Source: Tillus elongatus (Eukaryota > Arthropoda > Insecta > Coleoptera > Cleridae). From it: a DNA stretch of 64,000 nt. Below, in pieces: positions 25,478-37,235 of this stretch. The stretch spans positions 63,338,968 through 63,402,967 of the forward strand of contig OZ023269.1 in NCBI GenBank assembly GCA_964006375.1, written 5' to 3'. The translations under genes and the position numbers were made by a program. The notes under the pieces were generated by a model, which was not told the DNA's origin, did not search any database, and was given only the letters and a program-made list of their open reading frames with translations. Each line of letters begins with the position of its first letter. Within the stretch, counting starts at the first letter, position 1.

Positions 25478-28108
25478 CTACAAGTCTAGTTTAACAGGTT
25501 TTTTAATGATTCTACCAGAACGAGTGGTACTGGTATTGCACTTACTTTGGGTTAGACTGGTTGGTCTGGCATTGGTCAATTCACATTGTGGAACGTCACT
25601 GGATTCTTGATTGCCTTTATCATATGTTGGGGTTAGAAGAGGCATTGAGTCGCTATTAGAAGGTATGTGCCGCATGACTGAGCTATCCCGATGCTGTTCC
25701 ATGTCTATCTCATGTGTTATTTCACATGTGTTCTCTGACTCTCTAATGTCATGCCTATTCCTTCTCATAGTTTGACCATACTTATCACTTAATATGTATG
25801 ACCTCGGGGTGTCATGAATGTCAACTACTTTAGCAGATTTCCATGTCTTGTTCACATGATCAAAAACTGTCACATTACTATCTTTTTCCAATTTTTTAAG
25901 GATTTTAGAATTTTTATTATAATATTTTTCATTTAAATCTCGTTTGTTTTGTATTTTTTCACTGACATTCTGGCACAAACTGGGTTGTAATAAATCTGCT
26001 GAAATTGGAACCTTACTCTTACAGATCCTACTGTTTAAAAGCTGAGATGGTGAGTATCCCATGTTTTTTAAGGGTGAATTTCTGTAATTTAATAGAGCGG
26101 ACTCAATATCTATAGTCTTACTTCCATCGAATGTTTTCCTTAGTAAATTTTTCGAAATTGACACAGCTTTTTCAGCTAGGCCATTTGATCGCGGATAATT
26201 TGGACTTCTAAAAATAAGAGTAAAATTCCAGTTCTTACTAAACGTTTTGAATTTCTCGCTATTATATGGAACATTATCTGTTACAAGGACATCAGGTGAT
26301 CCAAATCTAGCAAATACAGCCTTAATTTGAGAAATTACAGCATTAGCACTTTTGTCTCTAATGGGCAATAATTCAAGCCAGTTTGAATAAGCATCGAACA
26401 AAACAACATAACTCTGGCCTCCGTACGTAAAAATATCTGATGCTACCCGTTCCCAAGGTCTTTTAGGCACAGGATATGACAGCAACATTTCTTTTGGATT
26501 TTGCCTTGCATATTTTTCACACGTCTTGCATGATTTTATAAACGATTCAACATCCATCGCCAATCCTGGCCAATAAAATATTTTGCGAGCTCGGGCTTTT
26601 GTTTTTTCTATGCCTAAATGTCCTTCGTGTAATAATATTAACATATCTTTCCTAAGTGTTTGAGGAACTACTAGTTTACTTTCTACTTTTATAATTATTC
26701 CTTTTTCCTCAAGATCACATAACTTTGTTTTTAATCTTTCATGTAACACTAGTGGTACACGCCTAATGACACTGATGTGTGGCTTTGCATTTTCTTTTAA
26801 AGTTATGTGGTGTTGAGTTGGAAACTTCCCTAGTCCTTCAAAAACTTGTGAGTACAGTTTCACTACATCATCAAGACTCTTAAAGTTATCTTTTTGTACT
26901 GAATCTATTCTTTTAATCAAGTTTAAACGTAAGCATTCTTTCAAACCTAACAATGGCATTTGATTTTTTTCATCAACTACAACAAACGACATATTTTGTG
27001 TAGTATTCTTAACAGAACAATTTAGGTTAACTACACCTAAGCATTTGATTTTAAAACAATCACCATAAGGTATTAACGAAATGTTTGATTTACGGATTTG
27101 GGCTTCTGGTGCAATTTTCTTTAAAGTGTTTAGTGGCAAGACACTAACTTCAGCCCCTGTATCTAGTTTGAATATGACATAACTTTTATTTATAAATACC
27201 TGTGTTGTCCACATGGCTTCATTTTTACCTGATGAATCTCTCAAGCGCTTTTCTGAATTAACTGAACTTACTACGAACTCATACTCATCACTTTCTTCAC
27301 ACTTGTCACTTTCACTAAGCTCTGTAGTTTCACTCCTCGAGACTTCATGAACTTTTCTCTTGAATTTTTCACCATTCTTTCCAGCTCTCTTCGACTTTTC
27401 TTCTGTATTCTTGCTTTTGACCTGACACACACCAGCGAAGTGGTTTCGCCCTTGGCACCTAGCACACGTCTTGCCCCAAGCAGGACACCTGCCACTTGGA
27501 TGCTTGTAACCACAGTATTTGCACAGGTTATGATCACTCACTGACTGCCTAGAAGAACGTACCTCAAGTATGGTAGTTTCATTTTGTAGAACTTTGGACT
27601 GATCTTTGCTGATTTCTATCGCTCTACATATGTCAATTGCTTTTTTCAATGTTAAATCAGATTCGCGAAGCAATTTCTCCTGTGTAGCTTTGTTATGCAC
27701 TCCCATGACGATTCGGTCGCGAATCATCTCATCTTGTTGTTGATATTCAGTGTTTTTAACGCCTTTCCTTAATTCTGTCACGAAATTGTCAAAAGGTTGC
27801 CCCTCCTGCTGGGCAATACTGTTAAATTTAAACCTTTCAAATATTACGTTTTTCTTAGGTGAGCAATATTCTTTAAACTTTTGCTTCACTGATTCAATAG
27901 TTTTCTCTTCCCCATCGAGAAAGGTAAAGGTGTTATACAACTCAAGAGCATCTAAGTTGAGTAAAACAGCTAACTTCCTGTCGTCTGTTTGTGCAGACAT
28001 ACCGGATGCAATCATGAAAACATCAAATTTTTGGCTGAACCTTCGCCAATTTTCAGAGATGTTGCCATCCAGTTGCAAAGATTCTGGAGGTTTGAATATA
28101 GCTTCCAT
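25478..28108 (-). CDS. Gag-protease-integrase polyprotein with in-frame loss of RT and RNase H
   Basis: 876 residues with no interruption. Gag spans about 1-300, with knuckles C196-X2-C199-X3-H203-X4-C208 and C215-X2-C218-X4-H223-X4-C228, followed by an acidic linker. The aspartic protease has LDTGAEVSVLP (DTG at 316-318). RT begins near 448 (RRVPLVLHERLK) but stops at about 475 after EEKGIIIKVE. The next residues, VPQTLRKDMLILLHEGHLG, are already the integrase zinc-binding region (H494, H497, C527, C530). The integrase core has D558, D611 and E646, a plausible DDE triad, and a C-terminal tail to 876. A full-length relative would hold about 400 or more residues of RT and RNase H at the junction. 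The start ATG (28108) lies shortly after the primer-binding site. This is a retrotransposon, not a host gene. Confidence 0.95.
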   Translation of the reverse strand: MEAIFKPPESLQLDGNISENWRRFSQKFDVFMIASGMSAQTDDRKLAVLLNLDALELYNTFTFLDGEEKTIESVKQKFKEYCSPKKNVIFERFKFNSIAQQEGQPFDNFVTELRKGVKNTEYQQQDEMIRDRIVMGVHNKATQEKLLRESDLTLKKAIDICRAIEISKDQSKVLQNETTILEVRSSRQSVSDHNLCKYCGYKHPSGRCPAWGKTCARCQGRNHFAGVCQVKSKNTEEKSKRAGKNGEKFKRKVHEVSRSETTELSESDKCEESDEYEFVVSSVNSEKRLRDSSGKNEAMWTTQVFINKSYVIFKLDTGAEVSVLPLNTLKKIAPEAQIRKSNISLIPYGDCFKIKCLGVVNLNCSVKNTTQNMSFVVVDEKNQMPLLGLKECLRLNLIKRIDSVQKDNFKSLDDVVKLYSQVFEGLGKFPTQHHITLKENAKPHISVIRRVPLVLHERLKTKLCDLEEKGIIIKVESKLVVPQTLRKDMLILLHEGHLGIEKTKARARKIFYWPGLAMDVESFIKSCKTCEKYARQNPKEMLLSYPVPKRPWERVASDIFTYGGQSYVVLFDAYSNWLELLPIRDKSANAVISQIKAVFARFGSPDVLVTDNVPYNSEKFKTFSKNWNFTLIFRSPNYPRSNGLAEKAVSISKNLLRKTFDGSKTIDIESALLNYRNSPLKNMGYSPSQLLNSRICKSKVPISADLLQPSLCQNVSEKIQNKRDLNEKYYNKNSKILKKLEKDSNVTVFDHVNKTWKSAKVVDIHDTPRSYILSDKYGQTMRRNRHDIRESENTCEITHEIDMEQHRDSSVMRHIPSNSDSMPLLTPTYDKGNQESSDVPQCELTNARPTSLTQSKCNTSTTRSGRIIKKPVKLDL

Positions 28109-28262
28109 TTTAGACTAGACACACACTATATTCTTCAGCACTTCAAACTCGGACTCCACTGCTTCCAACCAGTGGAATTAATTTTCTTAGAAGTTTCACA
28201 AGATGCACGTGTGCAGTGTAACCTCTAAACTAAATCACAAGCTTTTCATTGAGTTACTAACA

Positions 28263-28280
28263 ATTTTTAACCTGACACCA
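28263..28280 (-). other. Primer-binding site of the young gypsy element
   Basis: TGGTGTCAGG on the minus strand directly follows the 5' LTR. TGG is the usual complement of the tRNA CCA end. I do not name the tRNA. Confidence 0.75.
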
Positions 28281-28517
28281 TGTTTGATACTTGCATCGTA
28301 TCTCTATTAAATGATACACTAGCATTTACACTTATAATACTACTTTATTATTATAATTGTATTTAACGTACAAGAACGTGTTTACATGTTGTTTATCTAC
28401 CAGATGACTGCAGGCATAACCATGCGCATCTCTTATACCGCCAGTATATGTGGTTAGATAACACCATATACATATTTCAGTATATTGGGTTGCCTATGAT
28501 TATGCCCATATTATACA
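28281..28517 (-). repeat. 5' LTR of the young gypsy element
   Basis: 237 bp without a single difference from 25181-25417. TGGCG follows it at 28518. Confidence 0.95.
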
Positions 28518-29604
28518 TGGCGTTTCGTGGCAAATGTTTTTTTGTAATAACTTCTCTAATTATGCAACGAACAAAAACACTTACTTCATCAACGGATTGC
28601 ACAGGGTTATTGAAAAATCAAAAGTCACTGTAAAGAATTTTCCACAGTCACTTCAAGATATAAAGACTATACCTCTTAGGGACACCAAATTGTTAGAAAA
28701 AACAATACCACCTCTGTTTAGTGAAATTTGGGAAGACGTTGGTTTTAAAACGGTGTCAGATTTTATGGAAGACGATAGGTGGATTTCAAACGATTCCTTG
28801 AAAGAAAAGTTGGCTACTAAATCAAATGTTATTAAAAACAATTTGCTAACACATTATAACCGAATCAAAGCATTTTTCGAGACCTATCACAAAAACAAAC
28901 ACAATGATAGCTGCGAGCTAAAGTTAAGCCTTCAGGTTTCTTCGGATAAACTTATTTCATTTAACAAAGAAACTAGGAAACAGATTCAACAGATACTTAC
29001 AGCAAATTACTTTGGTATCGAGAAATTAATGTGTGGCGCATGGACAGATGACCAAGTTATATGGTCTTCTTACTTTAGCCCGTTAACTCTAGGACATGAT
29101 TCTGATGTATCGTGGAGGTTAGCAAAAAATCGCCTAGCTGATCCAATTTTTCTCAGCAAGATCGGAGTACTGGACTCGAAAAACTGCCCATTCTGCACAG
29201 GTATTATAGGAACAGCATGGCATATAATCATGTGTTGTCAAAGAACAAAAGACCTTTGGTGCAGAGTTAAAATACTGTTAAAAAATATTTTGGAATGCCA
29301 AGAAATTCAGACAAAAGATCTATATTGTGGGTATCCAGGAAAATCGGTTAAGAACAACTTGGCCAATTTTATAATTAACATCGCAAAGTCAACGATCTAC
29401 CGAGTGATAACCGACCTTTTGAAAGACGCAAAAGAGCCACCTCCCTACATAACAGTATTCCAGAACAGAATCAAATGCAGGCTGACAACAGAGTTCTCAT
29501 GGTACTTAGGTAAGCAAATCGAACAATTCAAATCCATCTGGTGCGTCAACGAAGTGCTTTGTGTAGTGACTGAAAACCAAGAAGTGTTGTTTTCTGTTTT
29601 ATAG
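28518..29604 (+). pseudogene. C-terminal part of ORF2 of the L1/Tx1-like element
   Basis: About 360 codons continuing ORF2 after the LTR element, in frame phase with 25084-25180. It carries a C-X2-C-X8-H-X3/4-C zinc-binding group (C218, C221, H230 and C234 or C235 in the 28534-frame numbering; KNCPFCTGIIGTAWHIIMCC), typical of the ORF2 C terminus. The first ATG at 28534 is internal. It ends at a TAG near 29604, about 180 bp before AATAAA and the (AAT)n tail. Confidence 0.8.
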
Positions 29605-29792
29605 TACTACGAAGGAGACTAAAATATTGGACGGTTTGTGTTTTTCTTTTTTTTTTTTGGACATAAAACGTTACATGTGTAATTTTTGTATCTGTATATG
29701 TGTATGTAATAGTTTTTTGTTTAGTCTATTGTTGTTAATTTTTTTTTATGTATATTTGACAAGTATATTATTTCATAGTTTTAATAAAGATA

Positions 29793-30095
<303 letters not shown>

Positions 30096-30344
30096 CAGAA
30101 AAACAATGGTTTAATCAGTTGTATATGCGCGAGAACATATGTTTTTTATAACTTATATTTGTGTAATTAAATTAGTCGGTAAATATTTTAGCAAATTAGA
30201 AAGAGAAGTATGTAAAGTTTATAAGTTTAAAAAACCAGACACTCATTTATTGCATTATTTAATGTTACTTACATATGGTAATAATGATCACTCGTAATTT
30301 TATGTGTAGGAGGCGTGTATCATGACTTTTATAACATCATTATA

Positions 30345-32641
30345 CAGTAAAACCTCCGTTAACGGCCACCACTATATACCGGCCAAATCTAAACGCAGAA
30401 AATGGTTCTTATGGCATTTGTTAGCTAATAAACTAACATCTTTATAGCGGCCACCTCTATACAACGGCCACGGACAATTTGTATAAAAAATTGTAATACT
30501 TTTTTAGTAAATTTACCTCTATATAACGGTCATCAACAAATCTCCCTCAACGCTGAATCTGATAATGGTCCGTCGGAAGATCGGGTGATAAAAAAACACG
30601 TCGGGATGATTTATGACCACCGCGCCGCATTCGTCAAATAATAGGTACAAGAACAGCTACTTCCAAGAAACGGCAACCAGTGCACTTTAAGAATTGAATA
30701 AATTTTAATGTCTAGTTTAGATATTAGAGGCCTTTAAAATGTTCTGTGAAGTAAAAGGAAACGTATACCTAACTGCATAATCAGTTTAGTTAGATCCTTC
30801 TGCTTATCAACACCTCAATATGTCGGTGAAAAGAAAACGTCTCAGCCTTAAAGAAAAAATTGAAATCATTACTGATAGTGAAAAAAGTGGTTCGAGTTCA
30901 ATAAAATTGGCAGAAAAGTTTGATGTTGGAAAAACTCAGATAAATGACATTAAAAAAATAAAAGTGATATAAAAAAACTTTGTGAACAAGGTGCTAACGT
31001 GGAACAGAGGAGAAAATTTCCAAAAACTGAGGGTAGTGCTGTTGATCAAGTGATATATAACTGGTTTTGCAAAGCTCGAAATAAAAATGTGCCTGTATCA
31101 GGATCTTTAATTCAACAAAGAGCATTAGAAGCGGCGCAGAATTTAAATCTGATCAATTTCAAAACATTAAACGGGTGGCTAGAAAAATTTTGCCAAAGAC
31201 ACAGTATTTGCTTCAAAGCAATTTGTGGTGAGTCAGCTGACGTTAACATCACGGATGTAGAAAATTGGAAATTAACATTGCCATCAATCTTAAAAGCTTA
31301 TTGCCCGAGAGACATTTTTAATGCAGATGAAACAGGTCTTTATTACCGTGCGACACCATCAAAAACCTTTGCTTTAAAGAACGACAAGTGTGCTGGAAGA
31401 AAAATGGCTAAACAACGACTGACAATTCTATTTTATGCTATTATGCTGGGTGAAAAATAAGAACATTTAATTATCGGCAAAACCAAAAATCCACGTTGTT
31501 TTAAGGGTGAACATATTAGCGCATTGCCACTGGAGTCGGTATCAAACAAAAAGGCTTGGATGACAAGAGATGTAATGACAGCATGGCTTCATAAATTTAA
31601 CAATAAAATGAAAAGACAAAACATGAAAGTTGTGCTATTTTTATACAATGCAATTTCGCACACCAAGATCCCACTGGAAAACGTAAGGATAATTTTCCTT
31701 CCGCCGAATACAACATCCCACTGTCAACTTTTAGATCAAGGTATAATTCAAAATTTCAATATGATTTATAGAGGTTTACTGGTTAAAAGACTGTTAAGGT
31801 TAATTGACAGTGATTTAGTTCAAAAATTCGATAAACACATCACATGGATAGCTGGTGCCTGGAAAAAGGTCTCAAAAGACACTATTAGCAAATGTTTCTG
31901 CAAAGCTGGATTTTTACAGAATGAGCAGGAATTTATAAAATATTGCTCATGAAGATGACATTTCCCACATTGACTAACCAATTTTCAAGCTTAAGACACT
32001 TCGCAGCAGTTGATGATAATATTTTAACCGAAAGTCCCGAACTAACAATCACCGATTGTATTGAAGAAGTACGTGAAAATACGGACGTGCAGTCTATCAA
32101 TTCTGATAGTGAATGTGAAGAACCTGATTGTGTTGCATCTGTATCTACAATATCAAGTTTATCCGAAGCTTGCCTAAAATTACGAGACTTAGGAAGTTTT
32201 TTTGTGCTTTCAAATAACGGTGAGTTAGCTACAAATGTTTCAAAAATATTAATTAAATGTGAATCGGAGAATTATAAAAATAAAATCAGGAATATAAAAC
32301 AGCAATCTATCATGAAATATGTCAAAAAAGTTTAAAATAAATTGTGCATGTTACAATTTAAACTTCATTTTCTGTCGTTGTTCTGTAAAATGTTATTAAT
32401 AACTGTAACTCTACCTACATATTAATTGCAGTATGTAAATAAAAGTTTGTGATTTACATATTTTCTGAAAATGTTAAAATCTTCATAATAAGTTCCCTAT
32501 ATTATACACATATATTAACCGTAGTATCTACATACCGTAGTATCTACATTCATTAAAGGCAAACCTCTGAATAGCGGCCACTTCTGTATAACGGTCAGTT
32601 TTATGTTCCCCGATTGTGGCCGCTATTGAGAGGTTTTACTG
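30345..32641 (+). mobile_element. Tigger/pogo-type DNA transposon, complete but inactive
   Basis: The ends are TA-CAGTAAAACCTCCGTTAA and its inverted partner AGAGGTTTTACTG-TA, a 2297-bp unit with the TA target duplication of the IS630/Tc1 superfamily. Both termini carry repeated subterminal words (AACGGCCAC, AGCGGCCACTTCT, TATAACGGTCA) likely to be transposase-binding sites. The coding region is broken (see transposase). Confidence 0.92.
30820..32335 (+). pseudogene. Tigger-like transposase (CENP-B/jerky-type), decayed
   Basis: It starts MSVKRKRLSLKEKIEII, a CENP-B N-terminal helix-turn-helix. One base is lost near 30955 and the frame continues at 30999. The second DNA-binding region (NWFCKARNKNVPVSG, NGWLEKFCQRHSI) is followed by the DDE core: FNADETGLYYR (first Asp present), LFLYNAISH where the usual second catalytic Asp of the DNA-H motif is Tyr, and LLDQGIIQNF (third acidic site present). 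A stop at 31458-31460 and a frame change near 31945 break it again. The tail ends YVKKV. Not functional. Confidence 0.9.
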
Positions 32642-32879
32642 TATGTAATTGAATACGGATTAACTGAAATTAGTTAAAGGACATCATTATATATGTGTGT
32701 ATGTAATATTTAAAGCAAATCAGTTAATTATTGTTCTCATACAACTTCAAATAAGAAAATACGACATATACATATACGAGGGGTGCTCAAAAATATATTA
32801 ATAATATAATCTTATGATTGGGTTGCTTTTGTAATTTAAAAAACACATACAAACACACATCATGCGCAAACCAAATAAG

Positions 32880-33560
32880 TAAAGCTAAGACTGACATATA
32901 GCTGACAGGTACATGACAGTTAGTTAGATACATACCTACATACAGCGAGACGTCGTTGTTTAACACGACAGGACACACAGGACATACTAAACAAGTGTGT
33001 GGAAAGAAATTATTTACTGACTGTGTCCCGGTGGTGGGGTGACCTTGTTCCTGTTTGAGCTTGCGCACAACACGTTGTTGTTTGACAACAAACAGATATA
33101 CATGACATATGACATACGTAACGTTTGAAATGACATATAACATACATAACAGTTAGATACATGATATATAGATGTCGCATAGTTCTTGACATAACAAGCA
33201 TACATGTCAGTTAGATACATACATGACAGATGATTTGAATGACAGACAGACATGACACATGTGTATAGATGACAGATGGTTGATAACATATATGTCGTTG
33301 TTGTTTGAGATGACATATGACATACATGGCGTTTGAAATGATATATGACATACATGACAGATGATTTGAATGACAGCTGTGTATAGAAGCCGTCGTTGGA
33401 TGACATAGATGTCCCCCTGGTGTTTAAAAAAACGACAGTTAAGACACATAAAGCAAACAGGCTGTTGTTGCTTGAAATGACAGATAACTGTCACATTAAT
33501 CAAACAACATCATAGAACAACGACATCTATATGTTATCAACCATTCAAGGCTTTAACTAT
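32880..33560. repeat. Degenerate minisatellite of ATGACAT-type words
   Basis: Dense TGACATA, ATGACAGATG, GACATACATGACAG and TTTGAAATGACA words in irregular spacing. The chance open frames on the minus strand (MYVICHFKRHVCHMS-type) reflect this composition, not a protein. Confidence 0.7.
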
Positions 33561-33779
33561 ATAAATATAGATGACAGTTGCTTGGACTAACAAACATACA
33601 TGCAATGTCAATTAGATACAGAAGCCTTCAGTGGTTGACATATGGCAAATAGATTGAGATACCTACATATAACCAGATGTCGCACTGTTGGTAGATATGA
33701 CAGCTGGTAACAGACAGCTGTTGGTTGAAATTAAAAATGACAGATGCATGTGCCGTTGTTGTTTAAAACGATACCTGAC

Positions 33780-34150
33780 AAATAGATTGACATACTAAAC
33801 AAGTGTGTGGAAATAAATTATTTACTGACTGTGTTTCTGTGTGATATTTCCGGTGTGTGTGACCTCGTTCCTGTTTCAGCTTGCTTAAATACTGTTGTTA
33901 TCAGTTGGCATTTCCTGTTGGTGGCCTAGTTTTCTGTTAGAACCTGCATGTGACCTCGTTAGATGAACGTTATTAGTTTTCATTTCCTGTCTGGTTGACC
34001 TCGTTCCTGTTTGAGCTTGTCTAGAATTCGGTTAGCAGTTGTCATTTCTGGTAGGAAATGTGTTAGAGCTTGTCTAGAATACAGATCTTATCAGTTTTCA
34101 TTTCCAGTAGGATGGCATCATCACATCATTCGTGTTTGAGCTTGCATAAA
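33780..34150. repeat. Tandem repeats of a TGACCTCGTTCCTGTT unit
   Basis: Imperfect units of roughly 70-115 bp with the shared words GACCTCGTTCCTGTTT, GAGCTTGTCTAGAAT and TATCAGTTTTCATTTCC near 33860, 33950, 34000 and 34080. A related unit lies at 32985-33065, so the two repeat fields are connected. Confidence 0.65.
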
Positions 34151-34864
<714 letters not shown>

Positions 34865-36649
34865 CAGCTTTACGACAAAAAAAATTACCTTTGTAGGACT
34901 TCGGCGACATTTTCTAACTTTGACCACGGTGGTCAAGTGTAGTTCAGGCTTGTGTGAGTTTGACGACATTTTATATTTTCAGTTAGATCACCGAACTGCA
35001 AAAATGACGCCGAAGTTGCACATAATGTCTTCAAACTTATTATTCATGTTAGCGTACATTTGGCGACCTCGTTACGAATTATACCAGTCATTTCGTCTTT
35101 AATGTTCTAAACCTTTTTAAATATTAAAATGAAATACAGTGCCACTTTTAGGCAACATAACGTGCAGGTAAAATAAATTATTTTAAAAGGCTTTTAAACT
35201 TTAATAAACATTTAAAACGGTGAAATTTTGCAGGTTATCGTTAATGACAGCCATAAACGTTATAAATATGATATAAACAAAGAAACATTAAGTACTTATG
35301 ACATGAATCTTTGCGAAACATTAACTTGTATGGTTTTATAGAATCTGGATTGTTATGACCAGTAATTTTTAGGAACTGTTGTTCTTGCACACCTTTTTTT
35401 TGCCAATTTGCCAACAGCATGACCTGTTCGGATTGTTTGTTATCTTTTTGCCCACAACATTTTGAAATTTATTTGTAATATGAAGTTGGCAATCTTGGTG
35501 TCATAGTAATTAAAAACATCCTTGAATGTTATCGGTTAAAAGTTGAAATGATTGGGTGATTTGTGTTACATGACAAACAAATATCAAAATTTAAATGGCT
35601 GTTAGAACCGTCAAAAAATGTTCGTAAAAATATTATACGCCGTTTTAAAAAATCATTAGAAAACTAGGATGCAACGTTTCAGAAATCTCCTAGCATTTGA
35701 AAATTGTTTCAGTGGGATGGTATGCGAAGCAAGTTAAAAGGTTCTGTTTGCAACATTAAATTCCACAAAATTTCTAAACTCAGGCTGCGTTCACCCAATT
35801 AAACAGTTTACGTTTGTGTTAGCTAACAGTTTAAAAAATTATGTGTTCAGGTGAACAGTGTGTTTGTATACCTGTCATTAATGTCAAGAGTCAAATAAAC
35901 TTTAACTTCATTAAAAATGTTTATATCGATTAAGTTTAACTCTAAATCCTAAGTATGTATAATACTTTAACTATGAGCCTGAGTTTTAGTCACTTTTACT
36001 TCAGTTTCACTTATAAAGATGATTCTCTCATAACTTTGATGTTTGCCAACAATTTCTGCGGAAGTTTCGTCATTACTGATATATTCTAGAAACCTCGCTG
36101 AATCTAAAATTAATGTAATGTATATTGCGATTTATTAAGTCACTTCAGGTAGCATGTTAATTACATAGACAATTATTTAAATTAGCAATAAGTAATACTT
36201 GCTCGTCTAACTATTATGTATTTTGTTTTCAAATTCCGTTATTGTATACTTAGAATCGCTATATATGACTCCTTTTGAAGTTTCCGCCGTTACCGTGATT
36301 TATCCCATCAAAGTTAGCTTACACCACAAAAAATAGACTATTGACGTTTTATAGAATGGCAACCGTTTGCTAACGTTCGTCTGTCAAACATACTTGTTCA
36401 CTAGAGTCAGACACAAACAGTTGGAAAACGTTGGCAAACGTTGGTATCCGGTGAACGTAGTAGACATTTCTGTCAAGACTATCACATTTCATTAGAAATT
36501 GCATAGAGATAGTATTTGTCTATCTACAAATACAAACGTCAATCGTCAGTGCCATATATTATAGTGCTTTGCTATACCTTTGTCAACAGCCACATGCCAC
36601 GGCATTCACGGCATAATAGTAATAGAACAGTAAATACCTACTACACTGT

Positions 36650-37235
36650 GTCGTAGCCACCTAAAAAAGATCTAATCTGTATGGAAAAGTGTCAATAGTA
36701 ATGATAATAATAATAATGTTGTGAGGAGTGAGTTAGTGAGGCGAGCGCCACTATTCGACCGTCCATAGTCTGCTGCTGTTCTGTTTTCTGTTTACTTTGG
36801 TTCATCTGGCGATCCTAAGTAGACGAATTCCGTCAAACCACAGTGAACTCGAAGCGCTCGCTTAGTGTCCAGCGTTGTCAGCCTGTGCTTTCTTTCCTCT
36901 CTCTAGGAAGATAATAAATAATAAAATGTGTCATTCACCTGAATTATAGTAAATTTATCAGAGCCAATTTATATACCTAATCTATTAGTATGTAAGTGAT
37001 TTCAGTGTGTCAACTTAAATGAATTGTGAATTTAAAAACGTATTGCTTCGAAACAAGGAAGCTAAAGATTATGAAACTTCGTCAAGTCAATAAACATGCC
37101 ATGCTGAATTTACGTAAATCGATGAACGGGACCCGCATACTTAACAAAAGGTTTATTGTGTTCTTCTGTTTATTGTGCCTTCTGTTAACTCGGCCCGTCT
37201 ACTTAAGGATCGCCTCCAAGAGGATTGTTTAGTTT
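36650..37235. other. Arm 1-specific segment, not matched in arm 2
   Basis: About 585 bp replaces an unrelated 610 bp in arm 2 (55776-56385), with homology on both sides. It starts TGTTGTGAGGAGTGAG and is richer in GC. TGTTG plus a downstream TGGCGATCC word would suit a solo or partial LTR, but I found no partner LTR or duplication. No gene is called. Confidence 0.45.

Larger units (their letters stand above)
25181..28517 (-). mobile_element. Young Ty3/gypsy LTR retrotransposon lacking RT and RNase H
   Basis: A 3337-bp element with identical 237-bp LTRs, a 5-bp TGGCG duplication, a primer-binding site, a polypurine tract and one intact 876-codon frame on the minus strand. Its internal region is about 2.86 kb, roughly 1.3-1.5 kb shorter than an autonomous gypsy element, because the coding frame passes from the first residues of RT straight to integrase. 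It inserted in ORF2 of the L1/Tx1-like element. It is presumably mobilised with enzymes from a full-length relative. Confidence 0.95.

Noticed and set aside
27271..28228. Frames on both strands overlapping the gypsy polyprotein (27271-27537, 27347-27544, 27750-28118, 27989-28228)
   Set aside because: Shadows of the 876-codon frame, which has complete domain motifs.
32787..33503. Minus-strand frames rich in Met, Tyr, Val, Cys and His
   Set aside because: They reflect the TGACAT-type repeat on the other strand. Three overlapping frames show the same composition.
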